Shown here: in pieces, positions 48,008 through 56,419 of the stretch
Layout: the number at the start of each line of letters is the position of its first letter
Position numbering within the stretch: position 1 is the stretch's first letter
NCBI RefSeq assembly: GCF_019969725.1
Contig: NZ_JAHXYW010000001.1
Coordinates: forward strand, 682,001-746,000
Length of the DNA stretch: 64,000 nucleotides
Origin: Neobacillus bataviensis
GTDB taxonomy: Bacteria; Bacillota; Bacilli; Bacillales_B; DSM-18226
Direction of reading: 5' to 3'
Notes under the pieces: model-generated
What the model saw: the letters and a program-made list of their open reading frames with translations, nothing else
Database searches by the model: none
What the model was told of the DNA's origin: nothing
Position numbers and translations under genes: made by a program

Positions 48008-48073
48008 TGGCGGGACTGCGTGGGAATCGAACCCACCAGACCTGGCACGCAGGTCTCAAGCAGTTTTGAAGTT
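48008..48073 (-). repeat. selC-derived 3'-half tRNA fragment, copy D (63-bp direct repeat plus CCA)
   Basis: Read on the minus strand: anticodon loop (complement of 48065-48071, anticodon TCA at 48067-48069), 7-bp variable arm (48038-48044 with 48050-48056), T stem GTGGG/CCCAC (48020-48036), 8-base acceptor strand (48012-48019), discriminator G and an encoded CCA (48008-48010). The 8-bp acceptor, long variable arm and UCA anticodon identify selenocysteine tRNA. The 5' half is absent: the sequence before the loop cannot pair with the stem half CTGCTTG. Confidence 0.85.
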
Positions 48074-48300
48074 TGCTGGCACCTGTTTTTCTAGTACCTA
48101 GATGTACCTTGAAGTATTGATATATCAAGGTTTATTGATCACTAGTGTTTTCTTGTGATCTGTAATTTTAAAAATTTGGGCACCAAGCATGGCACCAGAA
48201 CACCTTACCACTAGTGATATTTTTATATGATATATCTAGTTGGCGAGAATCCCAAAAAATCACACTAGTGAAAATTTCACCAGTGCGTCTGATATGTCAT
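48074..48300. other. Recombinase-arm-like repeats beside copy D
   Basis: TGGCACC occurs at 48077, GGGCACCA at 48178-48185 and TGGCACCA at 48190-48197; ACTAGTG occurs at 48141, 48210 and 48264. The first 45 bases match the right arm of copy A (20705-20750). Such direct repeats beside a core site are typical of integrase arm sites. Confidence 0.5.
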
Positions 48301-48640
48301 GATATTCATTTTGACATTTGAGTCTAAATAAACTGGGACAATCGAATCCAATGACGATGGTATCCACAACTGGGCAAGAGCTGGAGACAAGAAATGTTTT
48401 ACGATATATTTGCTATCTACAATTACTGCTCAACCTATCCCGTATCAACTTCATATGATTTTTTTTATAATTAATTTTTTTAGCAAATAATCTTGCTGAT
48501 CTGTAATCTAGCATATTATTTCTCCGGCCAAATTTTTACATTTGTCTCCAATAGCCATTTATGTTCTTCTTCAGTAACATGAACAAGTGTTATACTATGT
48601 TAGATGGTTAGTTGTTAGGGAGAACATTGTTCTATACTTC
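48301..48640. other. Intergenic region with a coding remnant
   Basis: No intact gene. The minus strand from about 48600 to 48517 reads HSITLVHVTEEEHKWLLETN and shortly ends in WPEK-stop, apparently the tail of a lost gene that I cannot name. Confidence 0.35.
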
Positions 48641-48643
48641 TTA

Positions 48644-48675
48644 ACCCGCTTCTTTGGTTTATTCCAGGAGCGGGT
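48644..48675. terminator. Terminator hairpin (copy 1 of a repeated terminator)
   Basis: ACCCGCT (48644-48650) pairs with AGCGGGT (48669-48675) around TTTGGTTTATTCCAGG. Nearly the same hairpin recurs at 50052-50085. It lies downstream of the minus-strand gene that follows. Confidence 0.7.
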
Positions 48676-48707
48676 CTTCTATTTTTCTGAGTTATTCCTC
48701 TGATTAC

Positions 48708-49313
48708 CTAGGCTGAACCTTTTTTATTCTTATGATTCTTGATTATATGTTCTGCTTTTACTCTCGTACTGTTGCTGTTGAGTCTATCCATTTCCTTACG
48801 TATGTTACTTATCTCATCATCTGTGATGATGGTTCCTGATGATTCATGGCGTTCTATCATCTTTTCCAGTTTTTCGATAAACTGCCTGATTTGTTCTTTT
48901 TCATTTTCTATTCCTTTTTCCACACTTACCTGAATCATTTTCTCCCGTTTTTCTTTTCTTTTTTCATCTATTAAGTCTGATATCCTTACATAAAGAAGGA
49001 CGATGAAAGCAATGCCGGATGCGATCGATAGTATTCCGAAAACAGCCCCTAATAACGGAAGCGGACCTAATACCCTTTTCCGTTCATTCAAAATTTCCTG
49101 ATCATTTTTGGTGTAATAAACCTTTGATTCGTCTTCGACATCTCCCGGCAGACCGGTTGAGGAATAGTAGTCTTCAATGACTTTATAGGGCTTGATATCC
49201 CCCGAAAACAAATCGGCGTGTTGTTTTTCGATATTGCTGACCGCGACGGAAAAGCCGCCATAAGAAAAAAACGAGAATAAACTGATGAATAAAAAGAGTA
49301 ACGGTTTTCGCAC
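48708..49313 (-). CDS. Hypothetical membrane protein with cytosolic coiled coil
   Basis: About 200 residues. One hydrophobic segment near the N-terminus (PLLFLFISLFSFFSYGGFSV) may be a signal anchor, then an extracellular loop of about 60 residues, a second span (LLGAVFGILSIASGIAFIVL) and a highly charged coiled-coil tail. No family recognised. The open frame runs to 49358. A GGAGGG site abuts the ATG at 49319 too closely but is ideally placed for the GTG at 49313, so I chose the latter; the ATG remains possible. It stands alone between two near-identical terminators. Confidence 0.65.
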   Translation of the reverse strand: MRKPLLFLFISLFSFFSYGGFSVAVSNIEKQHADLFSGDIKPYKVIEDYYSSTGLPGDVEDESKVYYTKNDQEILNERKRVLGPLPLLGAVFGILSIASGIAFIVLLYVRISDLIDEKRKEKREKMIQVSVEKGIENEKEQIRQFIEKLEKMIERHESSGTIITDDEISNIRKEMDRLNSNSTRVKAEHIIKNHKNKKGSA

Positions 49314-49720
49314 ATGCATCCCTCCGTACCGTTGATATAAGGTCATTGTACCAAACATGCCGGAAGAACAGCGTCGAAATTTTGCGAGAAAGAATAAAAC
49401 CGCCGGACCGGCAGGTTCGCACCCTATTTAATAATGTCATTATGTTTTACGATATTTTGAAATCATGTGCACAGGTCTTTCTTTATGTCCAAATCCGGGT
49501 TTGGATAAAATGTCTTCCTGCACTAGGCTATATGTATCCCCGTTCTAATTACTCCATCACCAGTTTGATGAAACTCCTGCGCTGCTGTTTAAATAGACCT
49601 TATTCTTCTCTGTTTTTACCTTTTCGTGTTACTTTTGAGTACAAAAAAATTAAGTTATAAATATAAAGCAAGTAAATAAATAATAGATAAACATTACGAA
49701 ATGGGGAGGAATGGCAGTAT
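49314..49720. other. Intergenic region
   Basis: About 400 bases holding the promoter regions of the divergent genes on either side. Nothing else recognised. Confidence 0.45.
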
Positions 49721-49723
49721 GAA

Positions 49724-50008
49724 TTGGGTTTCATTATTTCATTCATAGCTAGCTGGCAACATGCTGATGAAAAGATACGTCGAAATAGAAAGTATTATGA
49801 AATAGTTTTCTATGAAGCAAAACGTCCAGATAGTTGGTGCTTTTATATATGGTCAGACGTTCCTATAACAAACGAGGAAATGCCAAGAGTACTAAAAAGA
49901 GATTTTTTAGGTGTTAGTGGTTTATCTCAACAACACATTGATAATATATACGATGTCTATGAAATTACAGCAGAACAATTTACTTCACGTTGCGGCATCA
50001 AAGCATAA
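49724..50008 (+). CDS. Hypothetical protein (94 residues)
   Basis: A plus-strand frame whose C-terminal 70 residues look genuine (EIVFYEAKRPDSWCFYIW, acidic, many aromatic residues). I do not recognise it. The start is uncertain: the frame opens with TTG at 49724, but GGGGAGGA lies 14 bases upstream and is better placed for ATG codons in other frames that stop at once, so a small deletion may have broken the 5' end. A terminator follows at 50052. Confidence 0.45.
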   Translation: MGFIISFIASWQHADEKIRRNRKYYEIVFYEAKRPDSWCFYIWSDVPITNEEMPRVLKRDFLGVSGLSQQHIDNIYDVYEITAEQFTSRCGIKA

Positions 50009-50051
50009 TAGCTTATCCTTTATAACGTACGGGTCTTACGGTAACGCACTC

Positions 50052-50085
50052 AACCCGCTCCTTTGGTTTGTTCCAGGAGCGGGTT
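50052..50085. terminator. Terminator hairpin (copy 2)
   Basis: AACCCGCTCCT (50052-50062) pairs with AGGAGCGGGTT (50075-50085), followed on the plus strand by CAACATTTTT. It is a close copy of the hairpin at 48644-48675. Confidence 0.8.
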
Positions 50086-50231
50086 CAACATTTTTGTAAG
50101 TTATTTCTTTGCATATGTACCTGAAAATTGACTATGTTTCTTTTTCTGAGAAAAGGTAAATATAACAAGGTTACTGTCATGATTTGCTACTTTACGGTCT
50201 ATGACAGCAACCCTGTGACTGGCCTACTAGA

Positions 50232-53200
50232 TTATTTTAACCCTAATTTAGTTAATACATCATCTAACGTTATACCTTTATACGAACTCTTTGCTTTTGG
50301 TGCATCTGAAACTGTCGTATTTTGTAATCCAAAATTCTTAACAACAAAATCCATATCCTTTTTATCAACTACTTTATCGAAGTTCAAATCTGATCCCAAT
50401 TTATTTGTTCCCCAATTATTTTGAATCTCAATTGCATCTAAAATATCAATAACATTATCTTTATTTACATCACCTGCTTTAGCTTGAGTTAAGCTAAAAC
50501 CTAATCTTCTACCAAGTGTTTCTCCTCGAACTTCATCTGAAATCACCAAAGACTTATACATTGTAAAATGACCTGGTACATCAACTTTGATTGTATATGG
50601 TTTTGGATCGGCATTCAGTTCGTCTGCAACATAATTTCCATTTTTATTTATAAAGAAAGCATCTACAACATTTTTTCCATCATATGAAGTAACAGTCACT
50701 TTCGCACCAATATTTTGTTGATCTAAAGCCCAATTCGTCTGACCAGTTTTAGGATCAATCGCCCCTTCTAATCTCATTTGACCCTCTAATCGAGAATAAT
50801 GAGTTTGTTTTAAATCAAATGCTTCCATATAAGTATAAACATTATTTTTTACTACATTGGATTGATCAATTGTAGTTGCAGTAAATTGCATGTCCCACCA
50901 GTTTGCGGGAAAATCCTTCCAATAACGATTGGCTGTTACTAAGTCGAAATTAACTAACTGCATATCTTCTGGTAAAGACTCATTTCCTAAATAATTAAAT
51001 GTAATAGTATATGTTTTTACATTAGTTGTATCAGTAGATGTTACAGTTACTTGAGCATCACCGTATTTCTTTACAGCATCACTTACAACGACATTTTTAA
51101 TTGTGGCTAAGTCTTTATTATCTACTTTTAATACTGGAACTATTATCTTCGCAGTTTTTAAGTTTTTCATATTATTTGAACGAAGTGAATAATTGATTGT
51201 ATCTCCAGTCGAAGCTGTTTGTTTATTTGCTTTTAAGTAATAATAAGAATAAGTTTCAGGCACAAACACTACCCTTAACTTTGCTGTATGATTTGACGTA
51301 AAGTTTCTCGCAGCATCATTCGCATAAAAACTTATTTTATATGGTATTTTACCCTTTGGTACAAGTATTTGATCTTTGTAGTTTCCATTTTTATCTGTGT
51401 TTCTTGGAAGCTCTGGCCAACCCTCATTGTTATATGGAACAACTTGATTACTTGACTGATCAATTGGAATTCCAGCTCGATTTGCTTCATCTACTTCTGG
51501 ATCATTTACATTGATATTAAAGTCATACAAAAATTGTCCGTTTGAATCAAATTGACTGTCTTTATATTCAATAACCTTTTGATCTAACGAATCAAAGCTC
51601 GAAGTCATTGTTGGTGCGCCTTTTTCATAAATGAAATCGGCTGATTTCGAGAATGTTTTCCCCTGATCATTTGTCCCAATCATTTTTAATTTATAGTGAC
51701 CTGTTTTGGCAAGAACAATGGAATCACTTATTGGTTTTTTTGGATCCCCTGTGAATGGAAAGTAAGCGCCGCTAAACCCAGTTGTAATTCCGTAAACTAG
51801 GTTTTCATCTATTAAACGTCCATCCAATGTTCCAATTAGACCTACATCTTCTCCAGTTTTTGCATCTTGGACCACCACATCTATATTTTTCATATGTGAT
51901 TTTAACGAGAAATTAAATGATTGTGCTGGTAATGCTCTATCCGGTATAGATATATCACCAGAATACATAGGGTTTGCGATCGTAAGGGTATCAATACCTT
52001 CATTTACTACTCGAGAACCAAATGGAATTTGATATGTTTCTGTTGGATCTTCTTTATTTGTAAATACGATATATCCCTCATATGTTCCTTTTTCAGCTGT
52101 TTTTGGAATTGACAAATTAAATTTGATAACACGCTGACTATTCCCTTCAATATTAACAAAACTTGGTCCATCTAATGTCACATTATTTAAAGCTGCATCC
52201 TTTGAACCTCTTAAGCCCGTTTGGAATTTTACATTTACATCAAATGTTTTTGATTTTTCACTACGGTTTTTTAACATAACATTACGTTCATCTGTAATAT
52301 CTTGATTATCAAATCCAAACGTGCCAAAGCTAATGCCACCTGTTAATTCTCTAACCGATTTTTCATTTTTATTCTTGACCATTGGCGTGCGATCATCTAC
52401 TTGAATCTCAACATTTGAATGAATCGCTTCATATGCATCGACTCGACCACTACCGATTTCAAATACACTATAATCCTTTGATAATGGATCAGCCGTATTC
52501 ATTAAGATTGATTTAATATCTGCTGGATCAAGATTTTTATTTGATTGAAGTAAAAGTGCAGACACACCTGCAACATAAGGTGTTGCCATTGATGTACCTG
52601 ATAGGCGTTGAAATGCATATTGATAATCTTCAGTATGTGTTCCATCTACATTTTTATTATTAATATAAAATGGAACAGTTGACATGATTGATACGCCAGG
52701 AGCAGTTACCTCTGGTTTAATATCATAATTTACTCGAGAAGGTCCACGGGAACTAAATGCTGCTAATTCATCCCCTGGTGTCTTTACCTTTGTATAATCT
52801 CCAAATGTGAAGCTTGCATCACCTGCATTGATGGCTGCTAATATTGCTTTTCCATCAGCATTTGAGACTGAAAATGCTGGAATTGCATCAATCGATTCTC
52901 CTAAGAATGACTGAATTGGTCCTTCAGCACTATTTGTTTCATCATTGTACATAAGTACACCAATTGCCCCTCGTGCTTTGGCATTTTTGATTTTATCGAT
53001 TAACGCGTTCGTGCCCCGTTTAATGACAGCAAATTTTCCATTTAAATCCTTGCCATTAAAATCAGCTGCTGTTCTAGCTAGTCCAACATCAACCAGCTGA
53101 ACTGATTTTCCCTTTAATTGAGAAAGATCGTCTGAATAATTTCTTGCTAACTGTCTTAATGAATAATTATTGCCATTTTGCACACCTGAGTATTGATAGA

Positions 53201-54416
53201 CATCAAGTGAAATTGTTGATGCACCAACTGTTAGAGCTAATGCGGCCGCTCCAGGTGAACCTAATGTGTAATTTCTATCTCCACTATTTCCAGCCGCAAC
53301 CACTGTCGTTACACCACTTAAAACGGCATTGTTTACAGCAATTGAAGTTGCGTAAAGTGGATCGTTTAATGTATTACCTAATGACAGATTTAGTACATCC
53401 ATACCATCTTGGACAGCACGATCTAATCCTGCGATAATCGCATCCGTCATTCCACTACCATATGGTCCAAGAACTCGATAGGCATAAAGGTCAGCTTCTG
53501 GTGCTGCACCAAGTGAACTATATTCACTATCCGATACACCTCGTCCACCAATAATTCCCGCCACATGTGTACCATGTTCGGTATAGTAAGCGTTTCCATT
53601 ACTGATTTCAGCTTTACCTGATTTTTTCCAATCGGCATAGGTTGTTTCCATTGGATCATTATCATTATTAACAAAATCATAGCCCCCCTTATAGGCATCG
53701 GCTAAGTCTGGATGATGATAATCCATACCTGTATCAAGTATCCCTACTTTAATTCCTTTTCCAGTGTAACCTTCTGCATGTAGACGATCTAGTCCATCAT
53801 ATGGCATAAAATTCGCAACATTGGCTTCATCCGCTTTTAATTGAACACTGTCCTGAGGAGGTGGATCAATTGAAAATGTTTCATTGCTCCATACAGATTT
53901 AACTGCTTTTGATTTTAATAGATTCTTAATTTGATTTGCTGGCAGCTCCATAGAAACGCCATTAAAAGCCGTTTTATAGGAATGCTTAATCTTATAATCT
54001 ACCGCTTGATTTTGGTCGTCTGTTAAAATTTGTCCTAAATCTTGTATAAACGTATCATGATCTTTTTGCACTAAATTGGTAGCATCTTCGTCAGATAATT
54101 GTTTTCCTTCTACACTTGCCAGCATTCGTGCCACTTTAGCCGGCTTATTGGCGAATTCAACAATAACCGTAGTATGTTTAGTAGAATTTAAATCAGTATC
54201 CGCAGAAAGTTGGAGACCTGATGTTTCATTCGTAGAAAGTTGATTAAGTGCCGCTCTTTGTTCTGCTGTTAAACTAGCAAGTGTATTTTCAGCAGAAAAA
54301 GTAAACGCTTTTGTTACTTTCGGAACTGGTCCAATAGAACCTAAAATAAAACTGGTTGATAGAGTTGCTAAAGCTAAGCTTTTTACAATCTTACTTTTGA
54401 TTGCTTTTTTCCCCAT
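50232..54416 (-). CDS. Very large secreted subtilase (Vpr-like) with C-terminal dockerin-like repeats
   Basis: 1394 residues from ATG 54416, preceded by GGAGGAAG. Signal peptide (about 1-37), I9 propeptide (about 80-185), and a Vpr-type S8 domain with Asp228 (GILDTGM), His281 (TEHGTHVAG), Asn377 (AAGNSG) and Ser609 (SGTSMATP); a PA domain is inserted around 430-530. Then come beta-sandwich modules for about 600 residues. Near the end, AGDVNKDNVIDILDAIEIQN and SDLNFDKVVDKKDMDFVVKN are two calcium-binding loops of the dockerin type I pattern. Bacillus subtilis Vpr has about 800 residues, so the C-terminal extension is large. It is an exported protease, probably for peptide supply. Confidence 0.93.
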   Translation of the reverse strand: MGKKAIKSKIVKSLALATLSTSFILGSIGPVPKVTKAFTFSAENTLASLTAEQRAALNQLSTNETSGLQLSADTDLNSTKHTTVIVEFANKPAKVARMLASVEGKQLSDEDATNLVQKDHDTFIQDLGQILTDDQNQAVDYKIKHSYKTAFNGVSMELPANQIKNLLKSKAVKSVWSNETFSIDPPPQDSVQLKADEANVANFMPYDGLDRLHAEGYTGKGIKVGILDTGMDYHHPDLADAYKGGYDFVNNDNDPMETTYADWKKSGKAEISNGNAYYTEHGTHVAGIIGGRGVSDSEYSSLGAAPEADLYAYRVLGPYGSGMTDAIIAGLDRAVQDGMDVLNLSLGNTLNDPLYATSIAVNNAVLSGVTTVVAAGNSGDRNYTLGSPGAAALALTVGASTISLDVYQYSGVQNGNNYSLRQLARNYSDDLSQLKGKSVQLVDVGLARTAADFNGKDLNGKFAVIKRGTNALIDKIKNAKARGAIGVLMYNDETNSAEGPIQSFLGESIDAIPAFSVSNADGKAILAAINAGDASFTFGDYTKVKTPGDELAAFSSRGPSRVNYDIKPEVTAPGVSIMSTVPFYINNKNVDGTHTEDYQYAFQRLSGTSMATPYVAGVSALLLQSNKNLDPADIKSILMNTADPLSKDYSVFEIGSGRVDAYEAIHSNVEIQVDDRTPMVKNKNEKSVRELTGGISFGTFGFDNQDITDERNVMLKNRSEKSKTFDVNVKFQTGLRGSKDAALNNVTLDGPSFVNIEGNSQRVIKFNLSIPKTAEKGTYEGYIVFTNKEDPTETYQIPFGSRVVNEGIDTLTIANPMYSGDISIPDRALPAQSFNFSLKSHMKNIDVVVQDAKTGEDVGLIGTLDGRLIDENLVYGITTGFSGAYFPFTGDPKKPISDSIVLAKTGHYKLKMIGTNDQGKTFSKSADFIYEKGAPTMTSSFDSLDQKVIEYKDSQFDSNGQFLYDFNINVNDPEVDEANRAGIPIDQSSNQVVPYNNEGWPELPRNTDKNGNYKDQILVPKGKIPYKISFYANDAARNFTSNHTAKLRVVFVPETYSYYYLKANKQTASTGDTINYSLRSNNMKNLKTAKIIVPVLKVDNKDLATIKNVVVSDAVKKYGDAQVTVTSTDTTNVKTYTITFNYLGNESLPEDMQLVNFDLVTANRYWKDFPANWWDMQFTATTIDQSNVVKNNVYTYMEAFDLKQTHYSRLEGQMRLEGAIDPKTGQTNWALDQQNIGAKVTVTSYDGKNVVDAFFINKNGNYVADELNADPKPYTIKVDVPGHFTMYKSLVISDEVRGETLGRRLGFSLTQAKAGDVNKDNVIDILDAIEIQNNWGTNKLGSDLNFDKVVDKKDMDFVVKNFGLQNTTVSDAPKAKSSYKGITLDDVLTKLGLK

Positions 54417-54955
54417 TTTACTTCCTCCCAATCTTTTTATTACATATGTAAGTGCTTTGAATTAATGTACTATGAATCGAAAAGAAATTAATTATTATTT
54501 GTCTTCCTTTTCTATCGTACGGTACCAATACAGGTTACTTATGCACTTACAATTATTAAGAATAGGGTCAATTTTGTAAATTGGGGGAATATTAGGTGAA
54601 TAATGTTGTATATTTGATTTAAAAGACTTATATTACCGATTAACGATTTTGAAGATTTGTGTCGGTTATTCAATTTTTTTGGTGAACAATCACTTATCCC
54701 AAGTTAATTTATACTTAACTAACGTCCTTTTTTGTCTTTTATTAAGAGGATAAATATTATCAAAATTGGGGGAATATTCAAAAATTACTTTTAAATCTGA
54801 GGCAATTGTAACCGAATTTTGATTTTTCTAAATATTAATTAAGGGGATCTTTATATAATTTTCCGAAATTTACCTCCAAAATAAAAAGTAAGAGGAAGAC
54901 CTCCAACCTTTTTGGTGAAGCATATCTAAATTTAGAGTAAAATTTTCGTTTGAAT
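54417..54955. other. Promoter region of the Vpr-like gene
   Basis: About 540 A+T-rich bases. TACATATGTA and the inverted pair GTAAGTGC (54448) / GCACTTAC (54543) may be regulatory. GGGGGAATATT occurs twice (about 54583 and 54769). No gene was recognised. Confidence 0.4.
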
Positions 54956-55108
54956 CTATTTACGCTTAACAAAAGTTCGTAGTTCTCTACGTAAGATTTT
55001 ACCCGTGCTATTTTTAGGCATTTCATTAATAAATTCTATTTCTTTTGGTACTTTATATTTAACTAAATGGTTTTTACAAAATACCAACAAATCATTAGTA
55101 CTAACCAT
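54956..55108 (-). pseudogene. Acyl-CoA synthetase (AMP-binding) C-terminal remnant
   Basis: 51 codons read LLVFCKNHLVKYKVPKEIEF and then EMPKNSTGKILRRELRTF to a stop. KYKVPK and NSTGKILRRELR, with the catalytic lysine, are the end of AMP-forming acyl-CoA ligases. Everything before is missing; the break at about 55110 joins an integrase fragment on the other strand. Confidence 0.8.
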
Positions 55109-55122
55109 TGGAAGAATATTCA

Positions 55123-55250
55123 AGTGATTTTTATGGAGATTTTGAAAAAGTGGTTGAGACCCGGCTTAAACGGCTACTGAAAAAGGCTGGGATCAAAAAA
55201 ACATTACACCTCATTCTTTCCGGCATACCCACACCTCCCTATTGCATACC
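55123..55250 (+). pseudogene. Tyrosine recombinase fragment (H-x-x-R region)
   Basis: The plus strand reads SDFYGDFEKVVETRLKRLLK and KKAGIKKTL, then after a one-base shift PHSFRHTHTSLL, which contains the H-x-x-R box of phage integrases. Nothing before or after is preserved. It is a different remnant from the recombinase at 47185-47812. Confidence 0.75.
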
Positions 55251-55342
55251 CCTTTTCTTGCGTTATAAATATTTCCTTCTGTAAAGGCCTGATAACCTTC
55301 TGGTTCTTTCATAATTACAGTTTTGATACACTTTATTTTCAA
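55213..55342 (-). CDS. Possible small phage-type protein, truncated
   Basis: From a TTG at 55342, with GGAGGG 8 bases before, 42 codons read KIKCIKTVIMKEPEGYQAFT and then run antisense into the integrase fragment before stopping. The first 27 residues look like a small phage protein; the rest is probably chance. Confidence 0.25.
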
Positions 55343-55403
55343 ATTTTCAACCCTCCACAATATTTCTCAAGTCGTGCAGCTCTATCATCGAAAATATTCA
55401 CTT

Positions 55404-55505
55404 TTAATGTTGTTTACTTTTCCAATGGAAATACCAATTAATTGGTATTAGAGCAACTAATAAAGGCCAGATAATTTTTAATATATCTAAAATATTTTCA
55501 AACAT
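55404..55505 (-). CDS. 33-residue putative membrane peptide
   Basis: ATG 55505 follows AAGGGTGA at normal spacing. The product is MFENILDILKIIWPLLVALI and then a basic tail WYFHWKSKQH: one hydrophobic helix and a cationic C-terminus. This is the general form of small phage or toxin-like membrane peptides. Function unknown. Confidence 0.4.
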   Translation of the reverse strand: MFENILDILKIIWPLLVALIPINWYFHWKSKQH

Positions 55506-55661
55506 ATTTGTCACCCTTTTTGCTCAAGCCATGTAGCATATTCTCGTAAGGTTCACTTTTTCACTGACTTCTACCTCGGGGCAAGCCCATCGGGTTTTCT
55601 TGGTGTGTATTTCTTAACCTATTTGGAGAATACTAACCAAAATATACCTATGAGGTGCACA

Positions 55662-55781
55662 ATGAAACGCAAAATTATTTTTCACCCAAACTTTAAGAAA
55701 CAACTTGACCTTGTTTCTCAAAAAGCCATCCAAGATGTCTTGAAAGAATATAAAATAAACCCTAATAAAGTCTGTAAATAG
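55662..55781 (+). CDS. 39-residue hypothetical peptide
   Basis: ATG 55662 lies 4 bases after GAGGTG. The product MKRKIIFHPNFKKQLDLVSQ continues to a stop after KVCK; it is basic and may be the intact N-terminus of a longer lost protein. No family recognised. Confidence 0.3.
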   Translation: MKRKIIFHPNFKKQLDLVSQKAIQDVLKEYKINPNKVCK

Positions 55782-55851
55782 ATTGGTTATTGTTGCGCAT
55801 GGCAAAAGTAACAGTGTTTGCAAAAAACAGACTTTTATTTTTACACATTTT

Positions 55852-56153
55852 TTATCCAATAAACCCTTTTAGTGAAAGTTTCTTAATCTTTCCTTCCTTG
55901 GCAGATAAGTTATAATCAACAATCTCTATCCAGTCGGCCTCTGTAAAACTTAATACAATACAACCATTAGGATAAATTAGTTTAATTTTTCTCTCCAATA
56001 AAAATATGCTAGTCGTTACGATGTTAACTGAATGTTGAAGTGCCGGACGTTGCTCGTTTTGAATCGCTTGAATCTCACTACTTCCCCTCGGTGTGTAAAA
56101 TGAACATTGTAATGAACTGACTTTTTTGATAAAACAGTATTCAAAATAAACGC
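55852..56153 (-). pseudogene. Unassigned coding remnant after cheR
   Basis: A 99-codon minus-strand frame without a clear start codon, reading EIQAIQNEQRPALQHSVNIV, then KIKLIYPNGCIVLSFTEADW and ending LKGFIG-stop. The composition looks like protein, but I do not recognise it. Confidence 0.35.
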
Positions 56154-56156
56154 CCC

Positions 56157-56389
56157 CTAAAATTTCTTTCTATAGAAAAATGTATCTGCAGTTTCAAAAC
56201 CATAGGACTCTGGATTAAATAGTGTTCCGTGCTTCCTACAAACAGAATTCCCCCAGGCCTTAACGCTTCACTAAACTTCATATACAATAAGTGTTTCGCT
56301 TCTTCCGTGAATTAAATAATTACATTACGACATACAATTAAATCGTTTGATTTCTCAAAATGATCCCCAAGAAATTTAACGTCCAATTG
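56157..56389 (-). pseudogene. cheR: CheR methyltransferase C-terminal remnant
   Basis: The minus strand reads FEKSNDLIVCRNVII-stop-FTEEAKH, then [19 protein letters not shown], and after a frameshift [20 protein letters not shown] and a stop. VCRNVIIYF and GSTE are hallmark motifs of the SAM-dependent chemoreceptor methyltransferase CheR. One in-frame stop and one frameshift, plus loss of the N-terminal two thirds, show it is dead. Confidence 0.85.
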
Positions 56390-56419
56390 AACTATAATTG
56401 CTAAAAAAAGGAGATAAAA

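Noticed and set aside
32196..48010. The whole interval as one live integrative element
   Set aside because: It contains ordinary glutamine-utilisation and glutamate dehydrogenase genes, the recombinase is broken and no transfer, replication or structural genes are present. Repeat bracketing alone is not enough.
48008..48073. A functional tRNA gene
   Set aside because: Only the 3' half of a tRNA-Sec is present; no 5' acceptor, D arm or 5' anticodon-stem half can be paired in the flanking sequence. The same holds for 32133-32195.
54835..55026. 63-residue minus-strand open frame
   Set aside because: A different frame on the same strand encodes the recognisable acyl-CoA ligase C-terminus.
55614..55859. 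81-residue minus-strand open frame
   Set aside because: It lacks a ribosome site and overlaps a better-supported short plus-strand frame at 55662-55781.
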